NCBI GenBank assembly: GCA_002285055.1
Contig: NQYJ01000005.1
Coordinates: 35,897 to 99,896, forward strand
Length of the DNA: 64,000 nt
Source: Candidatus Izimoplasma sp. ZiA1
Lineage (GTDB): Bacteria; Bacillota_I; Bacilli_A; Izemoplasmatales; Izemoplasmataceae
Direction of reading: 5' to 3'
This document shows, in pieces, positions 51,169-60,800 of this stretch. A program made the position numbers and the translations under genes. The notes under the pieces were generated by a model that worked only from the letters and a program-made list of their open reading frames with translations, searched no databases and was not told the DNA's origin. Position 1 is the first letter of the stretch; each line of letters begins with the position of its first letter.

Positions 51169-52926
51169 ATGGCTAAAATAGTTAAACTAGATAATCAATT
51201 ATCAAACCTAATAGCTGCTGGTGAAGTGGTTGTTAATATGGCTAGTGTTGTAAAAGAGTTAGTTGAAAACTCAATAGATGCTAAAAGTACAATCATTAAA
51301 ATTGATTTAATGGAATCAGGACTTGAAGAAATTAAAGTAACTGATAATGGTCATGGGATGGATCAAGAAGATATTAAACTATCTGTTGAACGTCATGCGA
51401 CAAGTAAAATCAAAACATCAAATGATTTATTTCATCTATCAAGTTTAGGTTTTAGAGGAGAAGCACTACCAAGTATTGCTTCAGTTTCACATTTAGAAAT
51501 AGCCTCTAATAATGGTGATGTTGGTTATTATTGTTTATTTAAGAATGGTGAAATTATCAATGAAGGATTAAAACCAATTAATCAAGGGACTGTAATTAGT
51601 GTTAAGTATTTATTCTATAATACCCCTGCAAGATTAAAACATTTAAAAGGTCCAAATATTGAATTATCATATATAACAGAATATATTAATAAAATTGCCT
51701 TATCACATCCAGGTATAGCCTTTACCCTATCTAATAATCAAAAACAATTATTTTCAACAACTAAAAGTGATAGCCCACTTAGAGTTCTTTCAAATATCTA
51801 TTCGTTAGAAATTATTAAAAATATGGTTTATTTTCAAAATGAAAATCAATATTTCCATATTGATGGTTATTTAGCTAAACCTTTATTTAACCGTTCAAAT
51901 AGAAATCATATCACAGTTATCGCTAATAAAAGAATGATTAAAAATAATGAAATAATTAGCTCAGTAATTGAGGCATTTAAAACATATCTGCCAATTAAAA
52001 AATACCCAATTGTTTATCTGAACATAACCTTAGATCCATTATTAATTGATGTTAATGTTCACCCACAAAAACTTGAAGTAAAATTTACAGAAAGCAGAAT
52101 GTTAAATTCATTAATAAAAAATACAATCTTAAACTCATTAAGAGATTTATTATTAATCCCAGAAATGAAAGAAACAAATGAACCGAGTTTTATCCAAGAA
52201 GAGATAAAACTAAGCACAAGTGACCCAGAGTTTAAATCAAAAGTTATTAAAGAAGATTTAGCTAAATTCTTATATAACAAAATTGATCAAAAAATAGAGG
52301 CGACAAAAGAACCACTAAACAAAGTAGTAGAACCAGTAGTCAGTAAAATCCCAAAACTTGAGTATATCGGGCAGTATGTTGGGACATATTTACTAGCTCA
52401 AGAAAATAATGATTTGTATATTATTGATCAACACGCCGCTGCTGAGCGTGTTAGATATGAAAATTATTATCAGTTTATGAGTAATAAAGAAGTAAATACT
52501 TATGAACTCTTAATTCCAATAACTTTAGACTTATCAAATTCTGAAGTTATCAATTTACAAGGTAAGTTTAACCTTGTAAATAAATTTGGGATTAAACTTA
52601 AAAACAATACTAATCAAACTATAGACATTACTCATGTACCATCGTGGTTTTATAAAGGATATGAACGTGTTTATACAGAAGAAATCCTTAAATATGTTTT
52701 AGAGGATAAAGATGTATCTCTTGGAGATATCATTGATGACTTAGCTAAAAGTTTAAGCTGTAAACATTCGATAAAAGCTAACAAATACATCAACAAAAAC
52801 GAAGTACAAAAACTATTCTATGATCTTGAACAATGTGATAATCCTTATATGTGTCCTCATGGTAGACCAACAATCATTAAGTTTACTCTACCTGAAATTG
52901 AAAAAATGTTTAAGAGGGTAATGTAA
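51169..52926 (+). CDS. mutL: DNA mismatch repair protein MutL
   Basis: MutL couples mismatch recognition by MutS to strand incision. The 585-residue protein has the GHKL ATPase motifs: VKELVENSIDA (E33), VTDNGHGM (59-64) and GFRGEALPSIASV. The C-terminal part has the endonuclease motif DQHAAAERVRYE (about 419-430) and MCPHGRPT near the end, so it should be a nicking MutL, as in organisms without MutH. The segment after AAGEV is VVNMASVV, where most MutL have ERPASVV. It overlaps miaA by one base. mutS is on the same strand but about 39 kb upstream. Confidence 0.97.
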   Translation: MAKIVKLDNQLSNLIAAGEVVVNMASVVKELVENSIDAKSTIIKIDLMESGLEEIKVTDNGHGMDQEDIKLSVERHATSKIKTSNDLFHLSSLGFRGEALPSIASVSHLEIASNNGDVGYYCLFKNGEIINEGLKPINQGTVISVKYLFYNTPARLKHLKGPNIELSYITEYINKIALSHPGIAFTLSNNQKQLFSTTKSDSPLRVLSNIYSLEIIKNMVYFQNENQYFHIDGYLAKPLFNRSNRNHITVIANKRMIKNNEIISSVIEAFKTYLPIKKYPIVYLNITLDPLLIDVNVHPQKLEVKFTESRMLNSLIKNTILNSLRDLLLIPEMKETNEPSFIQEEIKLSTSDPEFKSKVIKEDLAKFLYNKIDQKIEATKEPLNKVVEPVVSKIPKLEYIGQYVGTYLLAQENNDLYIIDQHAAAERVRYENYYQFMSNKEVNTYELLIPITLDLSNSEVINLQGKFNLVNKFGIKLKNNTNQTIDITHVPSWFYKGYERVYTEEILKYVLEDKDVSLGDIIDDLAKSLSCKHSIKANKYINKNEVQKLFYDLEQCDNPYMCPHGRPTIIKFTLPEIEKMFKRVM

Positions 52927-53819
52927 TGATTGTGTTAGTAGGACCAACAGGTGTTGGGAAAACCAAACTATCAATTGATCTTGCAAAACACTACTCAACT
53001 GATATTATTAGCGGTGATAGTGTTCAAGTTTATCAAGGTCTTGATATTGGTAGCGCAAAAATAACAAAATCAGAAATGGATGGTGTAAAACATCACATGA
53101 TTGATGTTTTAAAACCTACAGAAGCTTTTAGTGTCGCAGTTTTTCAGAAAATGGTTAGAGCTTTAATCAATGAACAAATAGCTAGTTCTAAAATACCATT
53201 TATAGTTGGTGGTACTGGTCTTTATATTAAAGGTGTATTATATGACTATAATTTTACTGATTCCCTAAGAGATGAAGAACTTTTAAAACAATACAACAAT
53301 TATTCAAACATAGAACTTCATAAAGTGCTATCAGAGCGTGACTTTGAACAATCACTAAAGATACACCCTAATAACCGTAAAAGAGTCTTACAGGCAATTT
53401 CAAGAGCTAATACTAATCAAATGAGTGATAATAATAATAAAGATCAAAAGATGTATGACTTTTTAATTATAGGTTTAACAATGAATCGTGAGTTATTATA
53501 TGAAAGAATTAATAAACGTGTTGATTTAATGATTAAAAATGGCTTAGTTGAAGAAGTAAAAGGATTATATGATAAAGGTATTAATAATTATTCAGTTAGT
53601 GCGATTGGGTATAAGGAGTTATATGAATATTTTAACAATGAAATATCATATGAAGGAGCAATCGCAAAAATCAAAAAGAATACTCGTAATTTTGCGAAAA
53701 GACAATTAACATTCTTTAATAATCAATTCAACATCAACTGGATTGATGTTGAAGGGAAAACAGAAGTAGAGATTTTTAATGAGGCAACTAATTTAATTAA
53801 TGAATATTTAGGTGAGTAG
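52926..53819 (+). CDS. miaA: tRNA dimethylallyltransferase
   Basis: MiaA adds the dimethylallyl group to A37 of tRNAs, producing the i6A that MiaB then methylthiolates. The 297-residue protein has the P-loop GPTGVGKT (6-13), DSVQVYQGLDIGSAK, VGGTGLYIKGVLYD and the C-terminal RNFAKRQLTFF, all standard. It overlaps mutL by one base (ATG inside TAATGA), a common pairing in bacteria. The ribosome binding site lies in the end of mutL. Confidence 0.97.
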   Translation: MIVLVGPTGVGKTKLSIDLAKHYSTDIISGDSVQVYQGLDIGSAKITKSEMDGVKHHMIDVLKPTEAFSVAVFQKMVRALINEQIASSKIPFIVGGTGLYIKGVLYDYNFTDSLRDEELLKQYNNYSNIELHKVLSERDFEQSLKIHPNNRKRVLQAISRANTNQMSDNNNKDQKMYDFLIIGLTMNRELLYERINKRVDLMIKNGLVEEVKGLYDKGINNYSVSAIGYKELYEYFNNEISYEGAIAKIKKNTRNFAKRQLTFFNNQFNINWIDVEGKTEVEIFNEATNLINEYLGE

Positions 53820-53820
53820 C

Positions 53821-53849
53821 TTGAATTTCAAAGTTAATTATTGTATTAT
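53821..53849 (+). promoter_or_regulatory. Promoter of the chromate-transporter pair
   Basis: TTGAAT at 53821-53826, 17-bp spacer and TATTAT at 53844-53849. The start at 53877 follows after AGGAGA. Confidence 0.65.
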
Positions 53850-53876
53850 GTTTCTTGTTTAGATAGGAGAATGATT

Positions 53877-54437
53877 ATGAAAAAGTTTAAACAATCAGGA
53901 TTACTAGAATTATTCATAGCTTTCTTTAAAGTAGGTTTATTCACTATTGGTGGTGGATATGCGATGCTACCGATGTTAAGAAAAGAAGTAGTTGATAAAC
54001 ACGGGTGGGCAACTGATGAAGAAATGATGGACTATTTTGCGGTTGGACAAAGTACACCTGGGATAATCGCTATTAATACAAGTACTTTTATTGGTTATAA
54101 ATATAAGGGACTTGTAGGAGCTTTATTTTCAACACTAGGGATGGTAACACCATCTTGGATAATTATTATCTCAATTGCTGCATTCTATCAGGAATTTTCA
54201 GATAATCATTTAGTTGAAGCTGCATTTAGTGGGGTTAGAATTGTAGTTGTTGTTTTAATCTTAAATGCTGTTATTAAAATGGGAAAAAAATCTTTAAAAG
54301 ATACAATTAGTGTTTTAATCTTTTTAATCACATTTTTCTTAGTTGCATTACTACAAGTTCAAGCAATTTATATAATTATTACTGCTGCTATTTTAGGAAT
54401 TGTAATTAATTCTGTGAGAAATGGTGGTGCTAAATAA
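53877..54437 (+). CDS. Chromate transporter family protein, first half-size subunit
   Basis: A 186-residue CHR-family membrane protein with about five or six helices. It has FFKVGLFTIGGGYAMLPMLRKEVV, the family signature, and FAVGQSTPGIIAINTSTFIGYK. Half-size CHR proteins act in pairs that insert in opposite orientation; the partner is the next gene. Chromate or sulfate-like anion transport is the family role; the true ion is unknown. ATG at 53877 is chosen for its spacing from AGGAGA; the longer frame from 53841 overlaps the promoter. Confidence 0.9.
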   Translation: MKKFKQSGLLELFIAFFKVGLFTIGGGYAMLPMLRKEVVDKHGWATDEEMMDYFAVGQSTPGIIAINTSTFIGYKYKGLVGALFSTLGMVTPSWIIIISIAAFYQEFSDNHLVEAAFSGVRIVVVVLILNAVIKMGKKSLKDTISVLIFLITFFLVALLQVQAIYIIITAAILGIVINSVRNGGAK

Positions 54438-55003
54438 TGGTTATTGATTTAGTAATGTTATTTTTTATATTTTTTAAAGTAGGTTTATTCACTATTGGTG
54501 GTGGATTAGCTGCTATTCCGTTAATTCAGGAATATATTGTTAATACGGGAATGCTTTCTAATACTGAGTTTGCGAATATGATTGCAATAAGTGAATCAAC
54601 TCCAGGACCTATTGGAGTTAATGTTGCTACTTTTGTTGGTTTTAGTTTATATGGACCTCTTGGTAGTATTATTGCAACAATTGGGATCGTTACTCCAAGT
54701 GTAGTTATAATCATTATCATTGCTCACTTCTTAAAGAAATTTAAGGATAGTGATATTGTTAAAGGCATATTTGTTGGGATTAGACCTGCGGTTACTGCTC
54801 TTATCTTAGCAGCAGCTTATTTTATCGCAAGAATTGCATTTTTTAATAGTAGTGAGTATGAACTAAGTAATAGTTTTTTTAGTTCAATAAGACCAGAGGC
54901 AATATTTATCTTTTTAGGATTTTTGTTAGTTTCTAATAAATGGAAACACCATCCTATTTTTTATATTGTTATTGGTGCGATAATTGGAATGATAATATAT
55001 TAA
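54437..55003 (+). CDS. Chromate transporter family protein, second half-size subunit
   Basis: A 188-residue partner of the previous protein, sharing FFKVGLFTIGGGLAAIPLIQEYIV and IAISESTPGPIGVNVATFVGF. The two genes overlap by one base, consistent with an obligate heterodimer. About five or six helices. The pair probably exports or imports an oxyanion across the cytoplasmic membrane. Confidence 0.9.
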   Translation: MVIDLVMLFFIFFKVGLFTIGGGLAAIPLIQEYIVNTGMLSNTEFANMIAISESTPGPIGVNVATFVGFSLYGPLGSIIATIGIVTPSVVIIIIIAHFLKKFKDSDIVKGIFVGIRPAVTALILAAAYFIARIAFFNSSEYELSNSFFSSIRPEAIFIFLGFLLVSNKWKHHPIFYIVIGAIIGMIIY

Positions 55004-55032
55004 ACATCTCTTTTTTGAGATGTTTTCTTTTT
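55002..55032 (+). terminator. Terminator of the chromate-transporter pair
   Basis: A 9-bp stem AAACATCTC (55002-55010) and GAGATGTTT (55017-55025), a T6 loop and a T-rich tail. The stop codon overlaps the left arm. Confidence 0.85.
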
Positions 55033-55045
55033 ATATAGTCTAATT

Positions 55046-55054
55046 TGGTATAAA
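55046..55054 (+). promoter_or_regulatory. Extended -10 promoter of the PilT-like gene
   Basis: TGGTATAAA gives a TGn extension and TATAAA, 20 bp before the start codon. AGGTGAT is the ribosome binding site. Confidence 0.5.
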
Positions 55055-55073
55055 ATATATACGAGGTGATAAT

Positions 55074-56069
55074 ATGTTAGATAGATTATTAGTAGAAGCA
55101 ATAAATAAAAATGTAAGTGATGTTCATATTACAAGTGATGAATATGTTTACATTAGAAAAAGTAAAAAAATGATTCGCCTAGAAGTTAAAACATCAAGTG
55201 AAGATGTTTTAAAGATTGCTAGTGAGATTTTAGAAGACCGATATGACTCTTTATTTAAAGAAAGACAATTAGATGGTTCTAAATCTATAAATGGGGTTAG
55301 AGTAAGATATAATTTTTATTTTGAAAGAGATAAATTAAGTGTTGCTCTTAGAATAATTAAAAATGAAATAAGATCAATTGATGATTTAATGTTACCTGAT
55401 GTTTTAAAAAGTTTGATTAAAAATCATGCAGGGTTAATCTTAGTTACTGGTCCTACTGGTAGTGGTAAGTCAACTACTTTAGCTGCTATGATTAATGAAA
55501 TCAATCAAACTATGAGTAAACATATAGTAACTGTAGAAGATCCAATTGAATATATTTTTGAAAATGATAAATCATTAATTCACCAACGTGAAATTGGTGT
55601 TGATACTTTAGAGTTTAGTGATGCATTACGTGCTGTTTTAAGACAGGATCCTGATGTTATTATGCTTGGTGAACTTAGAGACCAAGAAACTATTGAAACG
55701 GCTTTAAAAGCCAGTGAAACAGGACATCTTGTGTTAAGTACTTTACATACATCAGGAGCAAAATCGACGATTAACCGTATAAGTGGTGTGTTTAAAGGTA
55801 AAGATGAAGAAAGAATCCGTTATTTATTAAGTGATTCTTTACTTGCAGTTATCAGTCAAAGGTTAATCCCACTTGCTGATAAAACTGGAGTTGTTCCAGC
55901 TTTTGAGATATTAGTAAACACTAATGCAATCTCCAACTTGATTAAAAAAGGTGAAGTTGGGCAAATTGATTCATATATTAAAATGAACTCAAAAGAAGGT
56001 TCAATTTCTTTTGATGACTCAATTAACTATTTAATTAAAAGTAGAAGAATTGATCCAAACGACTTATAG
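55074..56069 (+). CDS. PilT-like type II/IV secretion and twitching ATPase
   Basis: A 331-residue hexameric ATPase of the PilT/GspE class. Walker A GPTGSGKST at 126-134, the Asp box VTVEDPIEYIF, Walker B VIMLGELRD and the His box GHLVLSTLHTSGA are complete, so it should hydrolyse ATP. The N-terminal domain is PAS-like and short, as in PilT (retraction ATPase) rather than GspE/PilB, which are longer and carry a CxxC zinc motif that is missing here. No pilin, PilC, or prepilin peptidase gene is near, so its partner is not known. It lies nine bases before the gamma-glutamyltransferase gene. Confidence 0.88.
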   Translation: MLDRLLVEAINKNVSDVHITSDEYVYIRKSKKMIRLEVKTSSEDVLKIASEILEDRYDSLFKERQLDGSKSINGVRVRYNFYFERDKLSVALRIIKNEIRSIDDLMLPDVLKSLIKNHAGLILVTGPTGSGKSTTLAAMINEINQTMSKHIVTVEDPIEYIFENDKSLIHQREIGVDTLEFSDALRAVLRQDPDVIMLGELRDQETIETALKASETGHLVLSTLHTSGAKSTINRISGVFKGKDEERIRYLLSDSLLAVISQRLIPLADKTGVVPAFEILVNTNAISNLIKKGEVGQIDSYIKMNSKEGSISFDDSINYLIKSRRIDPNDL

Positions 56070-56078
56070 GAGGATACC

Positions 56079-57668
56079 ATGAATAATCAATTTTTTAACT
56101 ATAAACAAAGTGTTCATGCGTTAAATGGTGTTGTTGCTACTAGTGAAGGTTTAGCTAGCCAAGCAGGATTAGAAATTCTAAAAAAAGGTGGTAATGCAAT
56201 TGACGCTGCAATTGCAACTGCAGCCGCACTTACTGTTACAGAACCAACGAGTAATGGTATTGGTGGCGATAATTTTGCGATTGTTTATTTTAATGATAAG
56301 TTATATGGCTTAAACAGTAGTGGATATACTTCAAAAAATATTTCTATTGATAAATTAAAAGCTTTAGGTCATGATAAAATGCCAACCCTTGGAATTATCC
56401 CAATTACTGTCCCTGGTGCTCCAATGGGCTGGGCTACTTTAAATGAAAAATTTGGGAAGTTATCATTACTTGAAACATTAACACCAGCAATTAATTTAGC
56501 TAGAAACGGTTTTATCATTGGTGAAACAGTGGGGTTTTATTTTGAACGTGGTACTAAAAAATATAAAACATTAAATAAAGGTAAAATGTTTGAACATTTT
56601 TTCAAGGTTTTTACTAAAGAAGATGGAAGTTTATATAAGAGTGGAGACTTCTTTAAATCTGAATATCATGCAACTACTCTTGAGGAAATAGGAAAAACAA
56701 ATGCTAAAAGCTTTTATGAAGGTGATTTAAGCAAAAAAATTATTGCTTTTATGGAAGAATTCGGTGGGTTTATTGATAAAGATGATTTACAAGAATATCA
56801 AAACGAAATGGTTGAACCAATAAGTATTAACTATAAAGGTTATGATATTTGCGAGATTCCGCCTAATGGGCAAGGAATCACTGCATTAATGGCATTAAAC
56901 CTTTTAAAGGATGATGATTTTAAACAAAGTGATATAATCACAATTCATAAACAAATAGAAGCTTTAAAAATAGCTTTTAGTGATACCTTAAAATATGTTA
57001 CAGATCCTAGTTTTATGAAAGTTAGCAGTGAATTTTTACTTAGTGATGAATATGTTAAACTTAGAAAAAAAGAAATACTAAATACTGCTACACTCAAAGA
57101 ACCTCTTGACTACAAAAAAGCGGGAACTGTTTATCTTGCTACTGCTGATAAAGATGGAAATATGGTTTCATTTATCCAATCAAATTATATGGGATTTGGA
57201 AGTGGAATTGTTATCCCTGGAACTGGGATAAGTATGCAAAACCGTGGACATACATTTAGCTTAGATGAAAATCACCATAATAAATTAGAACCACGAAAAA
57301 GAACATATCATACAATAATCCCTGGATTTATTATGAAAGATAATAAAGCAGTTGGTCCATTTGGAGTTATGGGTGGTTTCATGCAACCCCAAGGACATCT
57401 TCAAGTAGTAATGAACTTAATAGATTTTAAAATGAATCCTCAAGAAGCATTAGATGCTCCTAGATTCAGATGGGATGAAGGATTAAAAGTAGGAATTGAG
57501 AATAAGTTTGATATTTCTATCCCTAAAAAGCTAGAACAACTTGGACATAAAATTAGCATTGATTTGTATAGTGGTGGATTTGGTAGAGGTCAAATTATCT
57601 TAAAAAAAGATAAAGGATATATTGCTGGTACTGAAACTAGATGTGATGGCACAATTAGCTACTACTAA
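56079..57668 (+). CDS. Gamma-glutamyltransferase family protein, cytoplasmic (YwrD-like)
   Basis: A 529-residue Ntn-hydrolase of the gamma-glutamyltransferase family, made as one chain that cuts itself before a Thr. The N-terminal part has GVVATSEGLASQAGLEILKKGGNAIDAAIATAAALTVTEPTSNGIGGDNF. The probable catalytic Thr is T350 in KAGTVYLATADKDGNMVSF, and FIQSNYMGFGSGIVIPGTGI follows. There is no signal peptide, unlike secreted Ggt, so it acts inside the cell, perhaps on glutathione-like or gamma-glutamyl compounds. The gene follows pilT-like by nine bases after GGAGG. Confidence 0.9.
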   Translation: MNNQFFNYKQSVHALNGVVATSEGLASQAGLEILKKGGNAIDAAIATAAALTVTEPTSNGIGGDNFAIVYFNDKLYGLNSSGYTSKNISIDKLKALGHDKMPTLGIIPITVPGAPMGWATLNEKFGKLSLLETLTPAINLARNGFIIGETVGFYFERGTKKYKTLNKGKMFEHFFKVFTKEDGSLYKSGDFFKSEYHATTLEEIGKTNAKSFYEGDLSKKIIAFMEEFGGFIDKDDLQEYQNEMVEPISINYKGYDICEIPPNGQGITALMALNLLKDDDFKQSDIITIHKQIEALKIAFSDTLKYVTDPSFMKVSSEFLLSDEYVKLRKKEILNTATLKEPLDYKKAGTVYLATADKDGNMVSFIQSNYMGFGSGIVIPGTGISMQNRGHTFSLDENHHNKLEPRKRTYHTIIPGFIMKDNKAVGPFGVMGGFMQPQGHLQVVMNLIDFKMNPQEALDAPRFRWDEGLKVGIENKFDISIPKKLEQLGHKISIDLYSGGFGRGQIILKKDKGYIAGTETRCDGTISYY

Positions 57669-57704
57669 AAAGATTAAGAGCTTTAACATAATCAAAAATT
57701 ATGT

Positions 57705-57734
57705 TAGACAATTAAAAATAAGTTATGTTATAAT
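57705..57734 (+). promoter_or_regulatory. Promoter of the RHS leader
   Basis: TAGACA at 57705-57710, 18-bp spacer and TATAAT at 57729-57734 preceded by TGT (extended -10). Start of transcription is expected near 57741. It is the only promoter I can see between the previous gene and the RHS gene. Confidence 0.65.
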
Positions 57735-57740
57735 GGATAC

Positions 57741-57809
57741 GGGAATAGCTATGTAAAAAGATGTAAAACAAAAGACAAAAACATATGCCTATTTTGCATA
57801 TGTTTTTTT
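57741..57809 (+). ncRNA. Short leader RNA with intrinsic terminator before the RHS gene
   Basis: From the expected start at 57741 a leader of about 70 nt runs into a terminator: AAAAACATATGC (57777-57788) and GCATATGTTTTT (57796-57807), 7-nt loop, T run to 57809. AGAC (57773-57776) and GTCT (57816-57819) can add outer pairs. With no second promoter between 57810 and the RHS start, the RHS message must pass this terminator, so it is a candidate attenuator or small riboswitch. I could not match it to a known riboswitch class. Confidence 0.5.
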
Positions 57810-57856
57810 ATTTTTGTCTATTTCTTTTTCATTACACTAAAAAAGGGAGATAAATT

Positions 57857-60800
57857 ATGCTAAAAAGAATACTAAAGCCAATAAACAATAATCATATTAG
57901 AAGGTTTGTTAAAATTAACAAAGCTCTTAGAAAGGTTTTAGCAATTGCAGGATTGGTTGCGATGCTTGGAACTTATGTACCTTGGAATTATATTTATGCT
58001 GAAACAAATGAAACACCTACTAATGAGGTTGTTATTGAAAAAAAGAACAGAATCAAATATCCAACAACAACAGATTCTAACTTTGAACCAAGTAATGTCG
58101 GTATTAGAAGTGAAGTTGTAGAAGAAAGAACTGCAACATCAAAGACTTTCAGAAAAATTGATGGCACATATGAAGTTGCTGTTTATGACGATGTAGTTCA
58201 TTACAATAAAAACGGGGAATGGAAGCAGATTGATAATAGATTTAATGAATTAGATAATGATATTGAAAACAAGAGTAATATATTCAAAATAAACTTTCCG
58301 AAAAAATTAGACGATAATAAAATGTTTAGGATTGATATTGAAAATTATAGTATTGATTGGAATATTTTTGGGATTAATGAGAGTTCAATAGAATATATGA
58401 CTGAGAATGAAGAGCAATTAGACTTAAAAGAACTCAAAGGGATTAATTCAAGAGTACAGTATAAAAACATACTACCAAACGTTAACTTGGAGTATGTACT
58501 TACTGGTAGTCAAATAAAAGAAAATCTAATTTTAAATGAGTATATTTCTGATTTTTCGATGACTTTTGAATATAGGTTGAAAAACTTAAACATAATTCAA
58601 GATGATTTAGGTAAAATAATATTTGTTAATGATAACAATGAAACAGTATATAGATTTGATGATTTTATAATGTTTGATAAATCAAATAATTATTCAAAAG
58701 ACATTAGTTATACATTAACAAAATCTGGAAACAAGAGCTATATAATTGAAGTGACTCCTAGTGATGATTGGATGAGTAATGCTAACTATCCAATAAATAT
58801 TGATCCTACAATTGTCTTTGATGATAACAATTATAACATTAGAGATAAAAGTACTTATGGCTTAAGTAATGTTTTAGATTTAAATCCCTTGATTATAGGT
58901 TCAAGCGGTGTAAATACATATAGAACATATTTTGGAGTAAAGACCTATTTTATTCCTGATAATAAAAATATAAATTATGCTCATTTGAGTGTAACATCAG
59001 ACGATAACTATTGCACATCAAATTGCATAATAAATTTAAGAGAACTAGATTCCTCATATGAGTATGATGATATAGTTGGAGGCTATACAGATTTTTTAAC
59101 TAGCGATGTAGTAGATTATCTCCATATAAAAAACTCATATGTTGATAAAAACTATAAATTTGATATCACTAAACTAATAAAGAAATGGTATGAAAATAAT
59201 ACTTATGAGGGATTGCTTGAATTAAAAATTGATGATATAAACAATGATGAATATATTACATTTAACTCTATGGAGGGTTCTGCTACGCTGAGTCCTAAGT
59301 TGTTAATTGGGTATACTGATACTTCTGGAATAAAAGACTATTGGACATATAACGAGCAAAATTTAGGTGAATCAGGAACTGGATATGTGGCTGACTTAAC
59401 TGGTAAGTTAAACTTCATAAAGAATGATTTAAATTTTACAACCGAAAAACAATCATTTGGGTTATCTCTTATATATAATATTGATAGGAGAGGTTACCAA
59501 ATTGGTTACGGTCTAGGGTGGAGAACAAACTACAGCATGGAAGTTTGGTATGATGCATCATTAGATCAGTACTATACATATGATGCATCAAGAAGCAAAG
59601 TATACTATAGTGATAGTGTTTGTGACACAAGAGCGGCAAGTATAGATTCAGGTAAGAGTTTGAATTGCAAACTAGCTGAAGATGGTTCAGGCAACTACCT
59701 TGTTACAGTGAAAAGTGGCCTAGTTCTAGAAAATAGATATATTCTTACTATAAACCAAAAAAAATTCAATTTTGGAAATGATATGTATTTAGACTCTATT
59801 CAAGATTTAAGAAGTGATAGAGTTATAAATGTGTACCGAGATGTAACATATAAAGATCATATCACTTCAATTGTTGATGATTCTGGTAATAAAATTGACA
59901 TGACTTATAATTCCCGAGGACTTTATGATGCGACTCTATCATTAAAGCAAAGCAATGGGACTTTTAAGGTAGTAGAGAAAGTCAATTATTATTATAAATA
60001 TTGTGATTTTTATGGGGGGTACAAATTATATTACACGACAAAAACAACAAATTATGATGAAACTTCACTAGGATCTCCTGAAACAACTTATTATTACGCC
60101 GATGATAGAGCTAGAATAACTAGTGTCAGCAAAACTGGTGAAGGCAAAGTGAATTATACTTATGATTCAACAAGTAACAATAGAGTATCTAGTATTAAAT
60201 ATTACTCAAATAATTATAAAATTGGTGAAACTACATACAATTATGATTATCAGAAAACTACAATTACAGATGTTGAAGGAAATTCAATGTATTACTTTTT
60301 TGATAATTATGGACATTCAGTAAATATAAGAGATGATTTTGGCTATGCTCAGTTTTACAGTTACTTAAATCTATTCTCGGTGATTGATATTGAACAGTTT
60401 ACTTCAGGAGGAGAGGAGTATTACTCACTTATAGACTTATTAGGGACTGACCAGAATCCAAACTATCATAATAATCATAAACTAATAAGAAGCTCTGAAC
60501 CAACTAAATCAGTGTTTAACCCAGTTAATAATCATGGTTTTGAGTTTGACAACAATGCTTTAGGATGGGAATACATTTGTGATACAACATCTAGCGTAAT
60601 TAATAGTTTTAATGGATATGTGACAGAAGAATCTGTTTTTGGGGAAAAATCTGCGAAAATTGAAGTAAATGGGGAAACATATGGGTACTATGAACAGTCA
60701 ATTAAATTAAAACCATACGAAACTTATACAATAAGCGGATATGTTTTGAACAAAACAAATTCAGATACAAATGTATATTTAAGTGTAGATAATATTGATA

